The translations under genes and the position numbers were made by a program. From Sandaracinus sp. (GTDB lineage Bacteria > Myxococcota_A > Polyangia > Polyangiales > Houyiibacteriaceae): a stretch of 33,504 nucleotides of DNA. The notes beneath the pieces were generated by a model, which had not been told where the DNA came from, ran no database searches, and saw only the letters and a program-made list of their open reading frames with translations. Positions 32,230 to 33,504 of the stretch are shown one piece after another. Within the stretch, counting starts at the first letter, position 1, and the number at the start of each line of letters is the position of its first letter. The stretch covers positions 1-33,504 of the forward strand of contig JACKEH010000050.1 in NCBI GenBank assembly GCA_020633125.1, given 5' to 3'.

Positions 32230-32252
32230 GCACGCGTCGACCCGCGAGCAGT

Positions 32253-32268
32253 CCTCGGTCCACCGAGG
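32253..32268. terminator. Small hairpin before the kinase gene
   Basis: CCTCGG/CCGAGG with a TCCA loop, between the hypothetical protein stop and the kinase start. No T-tract. Confidence 0.25.
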
Positions 32269-32284
32269 CGCCGCAGACCCGAAC

Positions 32285-33504
<1,220 letters not shown>

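Overview
The window is high-GC DNA, almost certainly from a myxobacterium (Myxococcota), and probably from the Sandaracinaceae/Polyangiales side of that phylum. The evidence is a pair of DUF2330 proteins with MYXO-CTERM-like tails, DUF4215-type cysteine-rich repeats, an IgGFc-binding-domain lipoprotein, many lipoproteins with Asp-Ala-Gly-rich linkers after the lipobox, a kinase with a fused C-terminal domain, and a homologue of a sterol-pathway enzyme. The lineage is an inference; no rRNA or tRNA gene is present to anchor it. I find no insertion sequence, prophage or CRISPR array.

Layout. 1-361: 3' end of a secreted-type protein. 368-507: first copy of a structured intergenic element. 636-1517: MscS channel. 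1690-6273 (minus): clan GH-A glycoside hydrolase lipoprotein, PEP synthase, short-chain dehydrogenase. 6685-10129: tandem DUF2330 genes, the second with its start one base after the first's stop, then a convergent overlapping metzincin-like protease. 11088-15257: a 1389-residue mosaic cysteine-rich lipoprotein closed by a 21-bp perfect hairpin. 15376-20769: a cluster of two paralogous CxxCxCxxC lipoproteins flanking an overlapping sigma factor/anti-sigma pair, followed by a lipoprotein TPR-CHAT protease. 20908-23276 (minus): V8/trypsin-like lipoprotein and a cycloeucalenol cycloisomerase-like membrane protein. 23366-24805: beta-helix lipoprotein. 24908-29189 (minus): FetB, FetA, two small eight-cysteine lipoproteins, the second copy of the structured element, and the IgGFc-domain lipoprotein. 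29414-33504: Cys-less NifU-like protein, LolA (minus), a membrane protein, a conserved hypothetical, and a Ser/Thr kinase cut by the window end.

Functionally this is mostly an envelope region: about ten predicted lipoproteins, the LolA carrier that would shuttle lipoproteins, three different proteases, a mechanosensitive channel and a FetAB transporter. Central metabolism is represented by PEP synthase.

The most unusual items are (1) the ~140-nt three-hairpin element found twice in opposite orientations, each time 6-7 nt after a stop codon and in the sense of the upstream gene; (2) the sterol isomerase homologue; and (3) the sigma/anti-sigma/CHAT/Cys-lipoprotein cluster, the best candidate here for an undescribed system.
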